Assembly: GCA_024743255.1 (NCBI GenBank)
Contig: JANSWY010000002.1
Span: 186,001-250,000, forward strand
Reading direction: 5' to 3'
DNA length: 64,000 bases
Origin: a bacterium
GTDB lineage: Bacteria > Bacteroidota > Bacteroidia > Cytophagales > Cyclobacteriaceae
Positions 1-8,197 of the stretch are shown piece after piece. A program made the position numbers and the translations under genes. Each line of letters opens with the position of its first letter. The first letter of the stretch is position 1. The notes beneath the pieces were generated by a model. That model saw nothing but the letters and a program-made list of their open reading frames with translations, searched no databases and was not told the origin of the DNA.

Positions 1-1
1 C

Positions 2-268
2 TCATATGATCAGCCTTCAGCGGCTATTCAGATGATAGGAAATGGGTTTGTATGGTTATCGATTCCCTTTAGTGTGATCGTATCCTGGATTTTCCATACG
101 ATGGAACGGATAGGTGAAGTATCCGAGAACCCTTTTGAAGGAATAGCTAACGATGTACCCATCACCACCATGGCAAGAGGTATAGAAATAGACATACGCC
201 AAATGATTGGAGATAACCCTGATACAATACCAGAACCAATTTCCGAGCAAAAGGGTATCCAGATGTAA
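2..268 (+). CDS. Bestrophin-family (UPF0187) chloride channel, C-terminal fragment
   Basis: The reading frame is already open at the window edge, so the 5' part of the gene is missing. The visible 88 residues hold one hydrophobic segment (WLSIPFSVIVSWIF). It is followed by the family hallmark PFEG..NDVPIT...R.IEIDIRQM.G, which in bacterial bestrophins closes the membrane domain and leads into the short cytoplasmic tail. Family members are pentameric anion channels of the inner membrane. The gene ends at a TAA about 50 bp before the next coding start. Family assignment rests on the conserved C-terminal motif only. Confidence 0.8.
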   Translation, partial: SYDQPSAAIQMIGNGFVWLSIPFSVIVSWIFHTMERIGEVSENPFEGIANDVPITTMARGIEIDIRQMIGDNPDTIPEPISEQKGIQM

Positions 269-319
269 ATACTAACTACTGAGAGGTAGTGTGAACAATT
301 GCCAACTTTAAATAATAGA

Positions 320-841
320 ATGATGAATAGACCCACACCAAAACAAACGGCACCAGCTTTAGAATTTCCTTTATTGGATAGAAATAAATGGAACTTAGCA
401 CAACAGCATCCGGAAAATTTCACTTTGGTGGTATTCTACAGAGGATTGCATTGTCCTATTTGTAAAAAGTATCTGCAGCAGCTACAAGACCTACTGCCTG
501 AATTTGAAGTAAGAGGTGTAAATGTAGTTGCCATAAGCATGGACTCTCAAAAACGAGCCAGGCTTTCACGACAAAAATGGGAATTGCCCAATCTTACCCT
601 AGGCTATGAATTGTCCGAAGAAACTGCAAGAGAATGGGCTTTATATCTGAGTGCAGGAGTTAAAGATGGCGAACCTGACAAGTTCAGTGAGCCCGGACTC
701 TTTTTAGTTGATAATAAAAATCAAGTATACTATTCTGCCATAAACAGTAATCCTTGGGGCAGACCTCATTTGCCTTCTTTTATCAAAGCAGTAGACTATA
801 TCATATCAGCAAATTATCCAGCCCGAGGAGAGCTATTTTAG
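320..841 (+). CDS. Peroxiredoxin-like (AhpC/TSA superfamily) protein
   Basis: A thioredoxin-fold redoxin of about 173 residues. The strand-loop-helix segment VVFYRGLHCPICKKYL carries a CxxC pair near residues 45 and 48, followed by the AISMDS strand typical of alkyl hydroperoxide reductase/thiol-specific antioxidant relatives. No signal peptide is visible, so it should be cytoplasmic and probably reduces peroxides or disulfides. The frame is open back to a TTG at 299. The ATG at 320 fits homologues better, because the conserved RP..K..PALE segment follows at once. It may share a transcript with the upstream channel. A different redoxin of the same superfamily lies at 49560-50126. Confidence 0.8.
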   Translation: MMNRPTPKQTAPALEFPLLDRNKWNLAQQHPENFTLVVFYRGLHCPICKKYLQQLQDLLPEFEVRGVNVVAISMDSQKRARLSRQKWELPNLTLGYELSEETAREWALYLSAGVKDGEPDKFSEPGLFLVDNKNQVYYSAINSNPWGRPHLPSFIKAVDYIISANYPARGELF

Positions 842-910
842 CATGCTTTCTAATGTGGGGAATACCCAAGCACTAATATTATGTTAAGTACGTTTCAGGA
901 GCGTTGGCTT

Positions 911-999
911 GACAGAATAGCGGGCCATGCGCTGGCCTTGCGGGTTGAAGCTTTATTCTGTCTAGATTTTTGCATCCTTTTCATCAATGGAAAAGGATG
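911..999 (+). repeat. Two-hairpin intergenic element, copy 1
   Basis: Hairpin A pairs GACAGAATA (911-919) with TATTCTGTC (954-962) and encloses GGCCA/TGGCC (923-927 with 933-937). Hairpin B pairs CATCCTTTTC (973-982) with GAAAAGGATG (990-999). GAGCCC and a CGGCTTGA-like tail follow directly. Copy 2 at 56053-56147 has the same layout and the same GAGCCC tail, but different stem sequences that still pair. This indicates a conserved folded structure. Confidence 0.6.
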
Positions 1000-1086
1000 A
1001 GCCCAGCGGCTTGAGCGATTAAGCGAACACAACTTAAAGACAGATGAGCTGTGAGCTATTCTGATTCTGCTACAGGCTTTAAAGAG

Positions 1087-1118
1087 ATTCCGGAAATCCG
1101 CTGCGCTACTTCCGGAAT
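1087..1118 (+). repeat. REP-like palindromic unit
   Basis: Perfect 9-bp inverted repeat ATTCCGGAA (1087-1095) and TTCCGGAAT (1110-1118) around a GC-rich 14-base loop. It resembles repetitive extragenic palindromes. No second copy was recognised in this window, so its repetitive nature is inferred from form only. Confidence 0.4.
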
Positions 1119-1368
1119 GACGTACTGGTAACGTCTAATTATATAACATCCTTGCTAGAAGTACTGCACCAAAAAATCATCAATCAGAAACGTGCACGTT
1201 AATGTCCAGCTCTGCTGGTTAACATATGGAACAGTGAGTTATTAATCCAAGTAAACTTAAAGTTTGGAGTTCAATTAATCGAAGTTTTATTTTCTAAGTG
1301 TATAAATAATCAAAGTAAAGGTCCAATTTACTTATTGCTAAGCTCGAATTATCTGCATAACGAATTGA

Positions 1369-2409
1369 TTATTCATCAATATCCTGTAGGAATTCACCCA
1401 AAGTCATATTAAAAGCTGAAGCAAGTAATTTAATAGTATGCACATTGGGATAATGTTTACTTTTAAGTGTATTCCGAATTGTTTTTTCACAAATACCTGA
1501 TCTCTCTGCAAGCTGTACCTGAGTCAACCCAGAATTATCAAGAAGATATTTTAGCTTTGAACTTATAGTCCAGGGCTTAGGGTTTATTGGGAATGGATTA
1601 CTGGATTTTGATTGTAAGTTAATTTCAAACTCTGACTTTAGTGATGGCAAAAACAGCCCCTTTAAATGATTTTTATTCGCATAGGATTCTTCATATATAG
1701 GAAGCGTTCTAAAACTGTCTTTTACAAATTGCAATAAAGATGGGAAACTCCTTTTCAATCCGTTATAGACAGGCTCTTCAAGTATTAAGTTATTATATTT
1801 AAGAATACCGTTTACGATGTACCAGATATACGCTCTTAGGTTTTGATCACCATCAAAATAAATAGGGTATAGTACTGAAATTCCATCACACCAAAGTGAC
1901 TCATCCTCAAAAAAACCTCCTGATTTTGTATGAAATTTACGATTATATTTTCTACAATAGAATTTAATCGGATACCCAAACATGATTCTGTGTTGCCTAC
2001 CAATTTTAATCAGTTGTGATTGTTCATTGACTAAATTCAAATCAGCAAAATATATATCACCCTCGGTAGGAGGGCTCTTTCCAAAGAACATGTAGTCAAT
2101 TTCTGTTTTAAATTTATGTGCATCCAACAATTCTATCTGCAATTCCCTCATCAAGATAAATTCACTAAAAAAGATTCCATTCCTTAGGTCAAACAAGTCA
2201 TTATCCTCTTCCAAGAATTCATAGATTCCATTATCATATTCTAGTGCATTCATAAATTTTACCAGATGATTGTAATCTTTAAATAATAGTGATCTGGAAA
2301 GAATATCTAATCCGTTATTCCTGGATACGCCGAAGTTATTACTAAGCTTTACAATTGCCGAAGTTTCCAGGTAATCAATTACATCCCTATTATTAGGTAT
2401 CTTCATCAT
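1369..2409 (-). CDS. Protein with C-terminal Xre-type HTH and unknown N-terminal region
   Basis: 346 residues. The last 65 form a clear lambda-repressor-like helix-turn-helix (KLKYLLDNSGLTQVQLAERSG followed by a TIRNTL recognition helix and LLASAFNMTLGEFL). Residues 1 to about 280 match no family I recognise. They are not membrane-spanning and contain several aromatic-rich segments (FFSEFILMRE, GYPIKFYCRKYNRKFH). A C-terminal HTH with a large N-terminal region suggests a ligand- or protein-sensing regulator. It sits at the edge of the accessory island and points away from the nuclease cassette, with a smaller Xre gene just upstream on the same strand. The HTH is sure; the rest is unknown. Confidence 0.7.
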   Translation of the reverse strand: MMKIPNNRDVIDYLETSAIVKLSNNFGVSRNNGLDILSRSLLFKDYNHLVKFMNALEYDNGIYEFLEEDNDLFDLRNGIFFSEFILMRELQIELLDAHKFKTEIDYMFFGKSPPTEGDIYFADLNLVNEQSQLIKIGRQHRIMFGYPIKFYCRKYNRKFHTKSGGFFEDESLWCDGISVLYPIYFDGDQNLRAYIWYIVNGILKYNNLILEEPVYNGLKRSFPSLLQFVKDSFRTLPIYEESYANKNHLKGLFLPSLKSEFEINLQSKSSNPFPINPKPWTISSKLKYLLDNSGLTQVQLAERSGICEKTIRNTLKSKHYPNVHTIKLLASAFNMTLGEFLQDIDE

Positions 2410-2523
2410 TTATTAATTGATCTTTAACTATTTTGATTCTCTCGCGTAATTATCACTTATATGAATATAATCACCAATCAGTTGTGTGGCAAGTATGAGA
2501 TGTACTTACTTAATAGTTGGTAT

Positions 2524-2757
2524 TTAAGACAGATTAGAAGTAACGTGCCTGACTAATTGTTCTGGTGATATTTTTAAAGCTGCTGCTAATTTTAAAATGG
2601 ATGTAAGAGTTGGCTGTCGGAGTTGTCTTTCAAGTAGTCCTATGTAGTTGTGATCAAGTCCCGCTAGAAGACCTAGCTTTTCTTGTGTTAGTCCTCGTTC
2701 TGCTCTCAATTCCTTGAGGACTTTTGAAAATGCTTTTTTGACTTGAATTTCATCCAT
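2524..2757 (-). CDS. Small Xre-family transcriptional regulator
   Basis: A 77-residue single-domain HTH_3 protein: helix 1 KAFSKVLKELRAERGLTQEKLG, turn and recognition helix LAGLDHNYIGLLERQLRQPTL, then ILKLAAALKISPEQLV. This size is usual for regulators carried by mobile elements and restriction or defence loci. It is transcribed divergently from the ribbon-helix-helix-like gene at 2877, with a 119-bp AT-rich gap that probably holds both promoters. It may control the island; the target is inferred from position only. Confidence 0.85.
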   Translation of the reverse strand: MDEIQVKKAFSKVLKELRAERGLTQEKLGLLAGLDHNYIGLLERQLRQPTLTSILKLAAALKISPEQLVRHVTSNLS

Positions 2758-2876
2758 TTGCTTGAGGGATGAAAGCTACCAAGCCAAATCAACGCTTCTC
2801 ACATACTATAGTACGGATATAATATAAATTTTATATATTGGCGCGATTTGAACTAAAACAACAAGGTGTTTTCGAG

Positions 2877-3104
2877 ATGAAAGAACAGGGAATTCAAAAA
2901 TTCTTTGAGGACAAAGTAGAAAATAAGTCAGGAAGGAATAGAACCATAAATATACCAGATTCTACACATAGCTTTTACAAAATGGTGGCCAGTAATTTTG
3001 ACGTTAAGCTAAATGCACTAATCACCAATATTCTAGACAATTGGAAAGACTTGCATGAAGATGAAGTGAAAACTGAATTGATCAAACGAATTAGCAAGAG
3101 GTAG
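2877..3104 (+). CDS. Small ribbon-helix-helix-like DNA-binding protein
   Basis: About 75 residues from the ATG at 2877; the frame is also open from a TTG at 2838. A strand (RTINIPDS) is followed by two helices (HSFYKMVASNF and KLNALITNILDNW). This is the order and spacing of CopG/Arc-type ribbon-helix-helix domains, and the tail is charged. Such proteins act as autorepressors, antitoxins or relaxosome accessory factors on mobile DNA. It has no recognisable toxin partner next to it, and the following small gene is unknown. The fold is inferred from pattern, not from close similarity. Confidence 0.5.
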   Translation: MKEQGIQKFFEDKVENKSGRNRTINIPDSTHSFYKMVASNFDVKLNALITNILDNWKDLHEDEVKTELIKRISKR

Positions 3105-3125
3105 ATCTAAATTAAATTGATTCTT

Positions 3126-3338
3126 ATGAGCACTTGGAATAATCTGAGGCCTGTGTTAGTACAATATAAGGGTAAAAAATCTAAGGGTTACTTCCATAGA
3201 TTCGTGTATAGCCATTCCAGGGATTTCTCTGAGACAAAAGCTCTAATTGAATTAGAAGATGGAAAATTAAGAACTTATGATCTATACTTTATTCAGTTTA
3301 CAGATAGAAAAAATGATAGTAACCCAAGCAATGAATAA
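3126..3338 (+). CDS. Small hypothetical protein
   Basis: A 70-residue basic protein rich in aromatic residues (GYFHRFVYSHSRDF), with a beta-rich pattern and no membrane segment. I do not recognise it. It begins 21 bp after the ribbon-helix-helix-like gene and probably shares its transcript. An upstream in-frame TTG at 3117 is possible, but the ATG at 3126 is preferred. A 200-bp AT-rich gap separates it from the nuclease cassette. Confidence 0.5.
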   Translation: MSTWNNLRPVLVQYKGKKSKGYFHRFVYSHSRDFSETKALIELEDGKLRTYDLYFIQFTDRKNDSNPSNE

Positions 3339-3538
3339 TTAAATACGCTTGAAATTTCAACAGCCAACTTATCTTTCTAAGAGTATCAACTTTACAACTC
3401 TATTCAAGTCTAAATGCTGGTCATTAATTAGTATCAACAGTTAAGAAATACTATAGGAATGTCAGATTACTAGACTTTCTGAATTGAACGTATGTTCTAT
3501 TTTTTTGATCAATCATTTAATGCTATTTTTATTAGTAT

Positions 3539-4303
3539 ATGAGTTCACAATATTTGCCCGAAGATTCTATCGTAGCTATTGTTGATTTTGATAATGTATT
3601 AGGAGATTACTTTGACATTGAAAATCAAACTTCTCTTATTTCAGCCATCAACGAAATAATAAGTGTATGCTTAAAGGTCCATGAAACCGATTTTATATTA
3701 ATCAGGTTATACGGTGGCTGGTACAACAACGGTCTTCTTACGAATAGAGCATCATCAATTCTACAAGCTTTAGGAAGTTCTAATTTTTTTCCAATTAAAA
3801 AAAAGAATGGGAAAATTTGTAGAGGAAAAGTCGATCTTGCTGGATCGTTACATGCGATTCCCGACATGATTTGGCCAGATACATACACTAGAAGAAAGGG
3901 TTTATCTCATATTAGAATCGATAATGAGGCTTTAGAAAAGCACTGTATTCAAGATAGACCAAATTGCCCTGCTCATATATTGAGAAAATTCACTAAAACT
4001 AAAAACAAAAAATGTCCAAGTGAAGGGTGTGAAGCAATCAATAAAGATGCTTTTGTAGTTGGAGAACAAAAAATGATTGATACTATGATGTCTACAGATA
4101 TAATCGATCTTGCGGGAATTGATCAAGTTGGCAAATTATGTATATTTTCAGATGACACTGATTTAATTCCACCTACCTTGTACTGCACAACTAAGTATCC
4201 TGATAAAATTGAATTATTATTAGTCAATGAATTATCTCCTAGATTCGACTTATTAGTATCAGATTACAATCTTTCATATACTCAATACAACAAAGTCTCA
4301 TGA
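3539..4303 (+). CDS. NYN/PIN-like nuclease domain protein with four-cysteine insert
   Basis: 254 residues. The N-terminal strand IVAIVDFDNV carries Asp16 and Asp18, and LIRLYGGWYNNG follows, as in NYN (LabA-like) members of the PIN superfamily. A later EQKMID helix (Asp181) and LCIFSDDTDLIPP (Asp205, Asp206, Asp208) complete the acidic metal-binding set usual for these RNases. Between them lies an insert with four cysteines (136, 143, 159, 164), a likely zinc site. The gene overlaps the start of the NACHT gene by 4 bp (ATGA), so the two are translationally coupled and probably function together. Family members degrade RNA; the activity here is inferred from the intact acidic residues. Confidence 0.75.
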   Translation: MSSQYLPEDSIVAIVDFDNVLGDYFDIENQTSLISAINEIISVCLKVHETDFILIRLYGGWYNNGLLTNRASSILQALGSSNFFPIKKKNGKICRGKVDLAGSLHAIPDMIWPDTYTRRKGLSHIRIDNEALEKHCIQDRPNCPAHILRKFTKTKNKKCPSEGCEAINKDAFVVGEQKMIDTMMSTDIIDLAGIDQVGKLCIFSDDTDLIPPTLYCTTKYPDKIELLLVNELSPRFDLLVSDYNLSYTQYNKVS

Positions 4304-6591
4304 TCCTCAATTTTGATATAATACGACAAGACATTGAAGCATTTGCTGATGACACATCGGATGTTGCAATTGATAGAATTACAGGTCAAATACTGTTTGC
4401 AAGGGGCGGAAAGGATTATGAGTTTACAGTACTCAAAAAAGAAGATCACATAAAAAATGTTATGTATAATAATACAGAAATACCATACTTAACATTTTTG
4501 ACTAAACATGTCGCAAACCTAGACTCATTAGCAGAAAGAATCGTAGCAAAAAGACCTCCTGTTCAGGCATATACTGATGGACCGGCGGTACTTGAGACTC
4601 CATTGTCTGGAGAAATAAGGGACAAATCAGCAATTAAATTGCTTGATGATGAATGTAAAGAAAAAGATACATTCAGTTCTAAAATCATTTTTATTACAGC
4701 TGATGCGGGGCATGGTAAAACGGCATTATTACGGGAATATCAATTTAAGCAAGCACAAAACTACTTACAAGGAAATACTGACTTCCTATTTTGGCATATC
4801 GATTTACAGGGAAGACAACTCCTTAGACTTTCAGAGGCATTCATGGGAGACTTAGGAGAATTGCGGATATCTGGATTATGGTGGCAATCCATTATAAGAC
4901 TAATAAAACATGGGAAATTAATAATCGGAATTGATGGGTTTGATGAGCTTGCTGTTGAGCAAGGAAGCAATGATGCACTTGGGGCGCTTTCATTGATAGT
5001 GAATCAAATGGAAAATTCAGGAACACTAGTTGCCGCATCCAGACGTACATTCTTTGATACCGAAGACTATTTAAAAAGAAGCAGATTGATTGAAGGTAAA
5101 TTAAATAACCTTTGTCATTTTGATCAAATCAATTTAGAGGATTGGGATCGGGAAACAGCAATCTTATACTTGATAAATAGAGGTTTTGAGAGTCCTGAGG
5201 AACTATTTGATGAAATTTGCTCTCATCTTGGAAGACAAGAAAATCATCCAATTCTTACAAGACCGTTTCTGTTATCTCAAATTGCAGGTGCAATAATTAC
5301 ATATGGTATATCAGCTTCCGAATTTATTGGTGGAATGACCAACCCAGAAGATCCTCATAAGGGTGTAAATTCAATAATCGAGGCATTCGTTAAGCGTGAA
5401 GTTGATGAGAAATGGAAAAGTAAGGAAACTGGTCAACCTTACCTTTCGAAAGATCAACACATTGAAATTCTTAGTGCTGTTGCAGAAGAAATGTGGAAGA
5501 ATCAACGCGATAGATTAGCGATTGAAATAATAGAAACACTTACGGTAATTCTCCTTGATCAATGGCAAATTGAAGACAAAGATTTAAGACTGCAGGTTTT
5601 TGAAATGGTTAGAATGCACGCACTATTGGTGATTCCAATCGATGGGGATAATAATTACAGGAAATTTGAACACCCACAATTTAAAGACTACTTTACTGCT
5701 AGATCACTAGATCTTTTAATAAATACTGCACATAGCAACTCTTTCACAAAACCTCTGACAAATTTTTTGTCTATAGCCCAAATATCTGATAGTCTGGCTT
5801 TATATACATTTAGTAATACAAACTTGTCAAACAAGGATGTGAAAGATGTTTTAAATATGCTTGAAGATATGGTCCTTAGCGAATGGAAACCTACATTTCT
5901 ACATATTAATGTAGGCACGTTGCTTCCTTATATTTTAAGAGACTATGATTTGAGTGAAATGCTAGAATTTAAATCTAAAGTGATATATTCTAGTTTAATC
6001 TTTGAGAATAAGCAATTCAGAAACTTTGAAATACACAATGGAACATTTCTAAATACAAGCTTCCGCGGGTCGTCTTTTGAAAATATCAAACTAATTAATT
6101 GTGAACTAGATGAAGTTTGTATTGGATCTAACACGAGTTTCAAAAATGTTCAATTCATCGATTGTGAGTTCAATGGTTTAAAACTTGGAGACAATGATGA
6201 TTCTGCAATAATTGAATTCGCTCCAATTAGAGTGCAACAAAAATTTAAGGAATTAGGGATTGAAGTCATTAACACTTCTATGAAGTTAGAGTTTGAATCA
6301 GTGAAAGAACCACATAGGCATTCTAAAGCGATTCACAGATTTTTGCGATCGATGAGACGGACAACATTCATTTCTAAAAACAATATTGAAACGATACTGA
6401 GAAGTGATAAGAACTTTATAATCGACGAACTAATTCCTCTTATGGAAAAACATGATCTACTTGAGTATAGAAAGGACAAAGGAGACGTCTGGTCTTTAAG
6501 AACGAGTTATCAGGATATGTCAAGAGCAGAATTTGAGGATGGCAACACGAGCTGTCACAAATTTTGGAAAGAGTTAGAAAAGAAAAATTAA
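4300..6591 (+). CDS. NACHT-type STAND NTPase with pentapeptide-like repeats
   Basis: 763 residues. A region of about 125 residues that I do not recognise is followed by the Walker A motif ADAGHGKT (134-141) and a NACHT-type Walker B DGFDEL (212-217). A sensor segment VAASRR lies near 245 and helical regions run to about 560. Around 575-630 there are phenylalanine/leucine-centred pentapeptide-like repeats (FRNFEIHNGTFLNTSFRGSS and onward), then a C-terminal segment that resembles a winged helix. NACHT proteins oligomerise after sensing a trigger, and several bacterial ones defend against phage. No catalytic effector domain is visible inside this protein. The coupled NYN protein upstream and the PIN-like protein 48 bp downstream are the likely effectors (inference from layout). 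Confidence 0.8.
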   Translation: MILNFDIIRQDIEAFADDTSDVAIDRITGQILFARGGKDYEFTVLKKEDHIKNVMYNNTEIPYLTFLTKHVANLDSLAERIVAKRPPVQAYTDGPAVLETPLSGEIRDKSAIKLLDDECKEKDTFSSKIIFITADAGHGKTALLREYQFKQAQNYLQGNTDFLFWHIDLQGRQLLRLSEAFMGDLGELRISGLWWQSIIRLIKHGKLIIGIDGFDELAVEQGSNDALGALSLIVNQMENSGTLVAASRRTFFDTEDYLKRSRLIEGKLNNLCHFDQINLEDWDRETAILYLINRGFESPEELFDEICSHLGRQENHPILTRPFLLSQIAGAIITYGISASEFIGGMTNPEDPHKGVNSIIEAFVKREVDEKWKSKETGQPYLSKDQHIEILSAVAEEMWKNQRDRLAIEIIETLTVILLDQWQIEDKDLRLQVFEMVRMHALLVIPIDGDNNYRKFEHPQFKDYFTARSLDLLINTAHSNSFTKPLTNFLSIAQISDSLALYTFSNTNLSNKDVKDVLNMLEDMVLSEWKPTFLHINVGTLLPYILRDYDLSEMLEFKSKVIYSSLIFENKQFRNFEIHNGTFLNTSFRGSSFENIKLINCELDEVCIGSNTSFKNVQFIDCEFNGLKLGDNDDSAIIEFAPIRVQQKFKELGIEVINTSMKLEFESVKEPHRHSKAIHRFLRSMRRTTFISKNNIETILRSDKNFIIDELIPLMEKHDLLEYRKDKGDVWSLRTSYQDMSRAEFEDGNTSCHKFWKELEKKN

Positions 6592-6639
6592 GATTCAACT
6601 ACTTTTAATTAAGACCATGGGCCATTAATTAAACACTGG

Positions 6640-8067
6640 ATGATTAGAATATATCTAGATTGGAATGTCGTCTCCAACCTTAAAAGACCAGAATACCAGG
6701 AAATAAATGAATTCATCTCTAATCATAAAGAGTATCTTCAATTTCCTTATACACCTGCACATTTTAGTGATTTGATGAAGAGTTTTAGCCCTGAGAATAA
6801 ACTTTTTCATGATGATTTACAGACTTTGGAAAACTTGTCTGGTAAGCATTTTTTTATGTGGAGTGACAAAGGAATTGAAGTTCTCCTCGGATCACCAAAG
6901 GAGTACTTTAAAGACGAGGCTAACCAAAAGAGAGATGAAATCATTAAAGGACTTGGTAGTTTGGATGAAGCCTTTAAAGATATAGATGAAAACTCATATG
7001 AATTAGGGTTTGGAAAAATAGGGAGTCATATAAAATCAATGTACCAACTATTACCGACCCAAATTGAGTTTAATAAGCAAAATGAAAAGTTACTTGAAAA
7101 AATGTTCCCTGGGTTAAATGAAACATCTAGTTTCTGGGATTTGATGGAATCAACCATACCGTTCATTCAAAACCTTTTGCTTAAGCGTGATTTTTTTAAG
7201 GATTTAAGAAACGAAGGTTTACAATCCGGATTTAAATTAGATGTAAATTCTGGTAATTGGCCAATAGAGGATGTGATACAAAACATTGAGCAACATCTGA
7301 AAAAGATTGGGTACGACAAATCATTTCAGGATTTAGCTATGGTCAGTTATAAAAATAGGGATAAAGTCGACACGAAAGAATTTTACACTACTTCATATTT
7401 GTTACTAGACTTTTTAGGCTATAAGATTGATAAATTGAAAAAGCCTACGGATAATCTGCTTAATGTTATTACTGATTCAGAGCATTCATTTTATGGAGCT
7501 TATTGTGATTTCCTAGTTGCCGAAGATAAAAATTTAATCGCCAAGACAAGTGTCTTATATAAAGAACATAATATTTCAACAGTAATCATTGAACCTAAAG
7601 ACTTCATTGAGGAATTGAATAAAGTTATTCATGATTACAAGAATGACCCTAATATTTTGTTGACTGGAATAAATCAACTACAGTCTTCAAATATGATAGA
7701 AAACCATGCTAAAGAGAATGCAAATTTTCATGCCTACAAACTGCCAATATACTATTTGAATTTCTTCAACTATCTTATTCTTACAAGTTTTGAGAATAGT
7801 ACTCAGATAATTCTCACCTTCCGCAAGGTATTTCATAACATGTCTTCCTTCTTATATATTACTGAAGTTGAACAATTATTTAATGTCTTGATTCAAATAT
7901 TTGGTTTTGATAGTGATCTAAACTTAGAAGCAATAAAAAATGATTTTGTTAATGGTGAAATTAAGGATGCAATCACCTGGAATTTTGAAAAAGTATTTAT
8001 CAAATTGGAAATTGAACCTGATACTCATCGACCAACTTTACACTATATAATTGAATCAGAGAATTAA
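6640..8067 (+). CDS. Large PIN-like domain protein, split by an insertion
   Basis: 475 residues. The opening IRIYLDWNV places Asp7 where PIN domains carry their first metal ligand, and TPAHFSDL follows. The second half of the fold appears only near residues 277-320: TDSEHS (Asp279), YCDFLVAED (Asp290, Asp296) and a closing STVIIEP strand. The roughly 230 residues between are mainly helical and unassigned. A helical C-terminal region of about 150 residues completes the protein. PIN proteins are Mg-dependent RNases, often toxins. It starts 48 bp after the NACHT gene on the same strand, with no terminator seen between. The PIN call rests on spacing of acidic residues and is moderate. Confidence 0.6.
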   Translation: MIRIYLDWNVVSNLKRPEYQEINEFISNHKEYLQFPYTPAHFSDLMKSFSPENKLFHDDLQTLENLSGKHFFMWSDKGIEVLLGSPKEYFKDEANQKRDEIIKGLGSLDEAFKDIDENSYELGFGKIGSHIKSMYQLLPTQIEFNKQNEKLLEKMFPGLNETSSFWDLMESTIPFIQNLLLKRDFFKDLRNEGLQSGFKLDVNSGNWPIEDVIQNIEQHLKKIGYDKSFQDLAMVSYKNRDKVDTKEFYTTSYLLLDFLGYKIDKLKKPTDNLLNVITDSEHSFYGAYCDFLVAEDKNLIAKTSVLYKEHNISTVIIEPKDFIEELNKVIHDYKNDPNILLTGINQLQSSNMIENHAKENANFHAYKLPIYYLNFFNYLILTSFENSTQIILTFRKVFHNMSSFLYITEVEQLFNVLIQIFGFDSDLNLEAIKNDFVNGEIKDAITWNFEKVFIKLEIEPDTHRPTLHYIIESEN

Positions 8068-8197
8068 ATATTTATATTTATCCTAGTTCATTTTAAGTAT
8101 ACCCAAAACAACATATCGATAAGTTAGTGCATTAAGTCTATTAAAGTATGTATATTGAACTATATTTAGTGAACCATTGTAAAATGCACTAGTAGTC

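Larger units (their letters stand above)
842..1368. other. Non-coding region with structured repeats
   Basis: No plausible gene was found on either strand between the redoxin stop and the converging regulator gene. The stretch is richer in GC than its surroundings at 900-1120 and holds two hairpin-forming repeats, listed separately (911-999 and 1087-1118). From about 1140 to the stop at 1369 it is plain AT-rich sequence. Confidence 0.6.

Noticed and set aside
28-423. Minus-strand frame of 131 codons with hydrophobic content at the left edge
   Set aside because: It lies opposite the bestrophin tail and redoxin, both of which have clear family motifs; the reverse frame is composition-driven.
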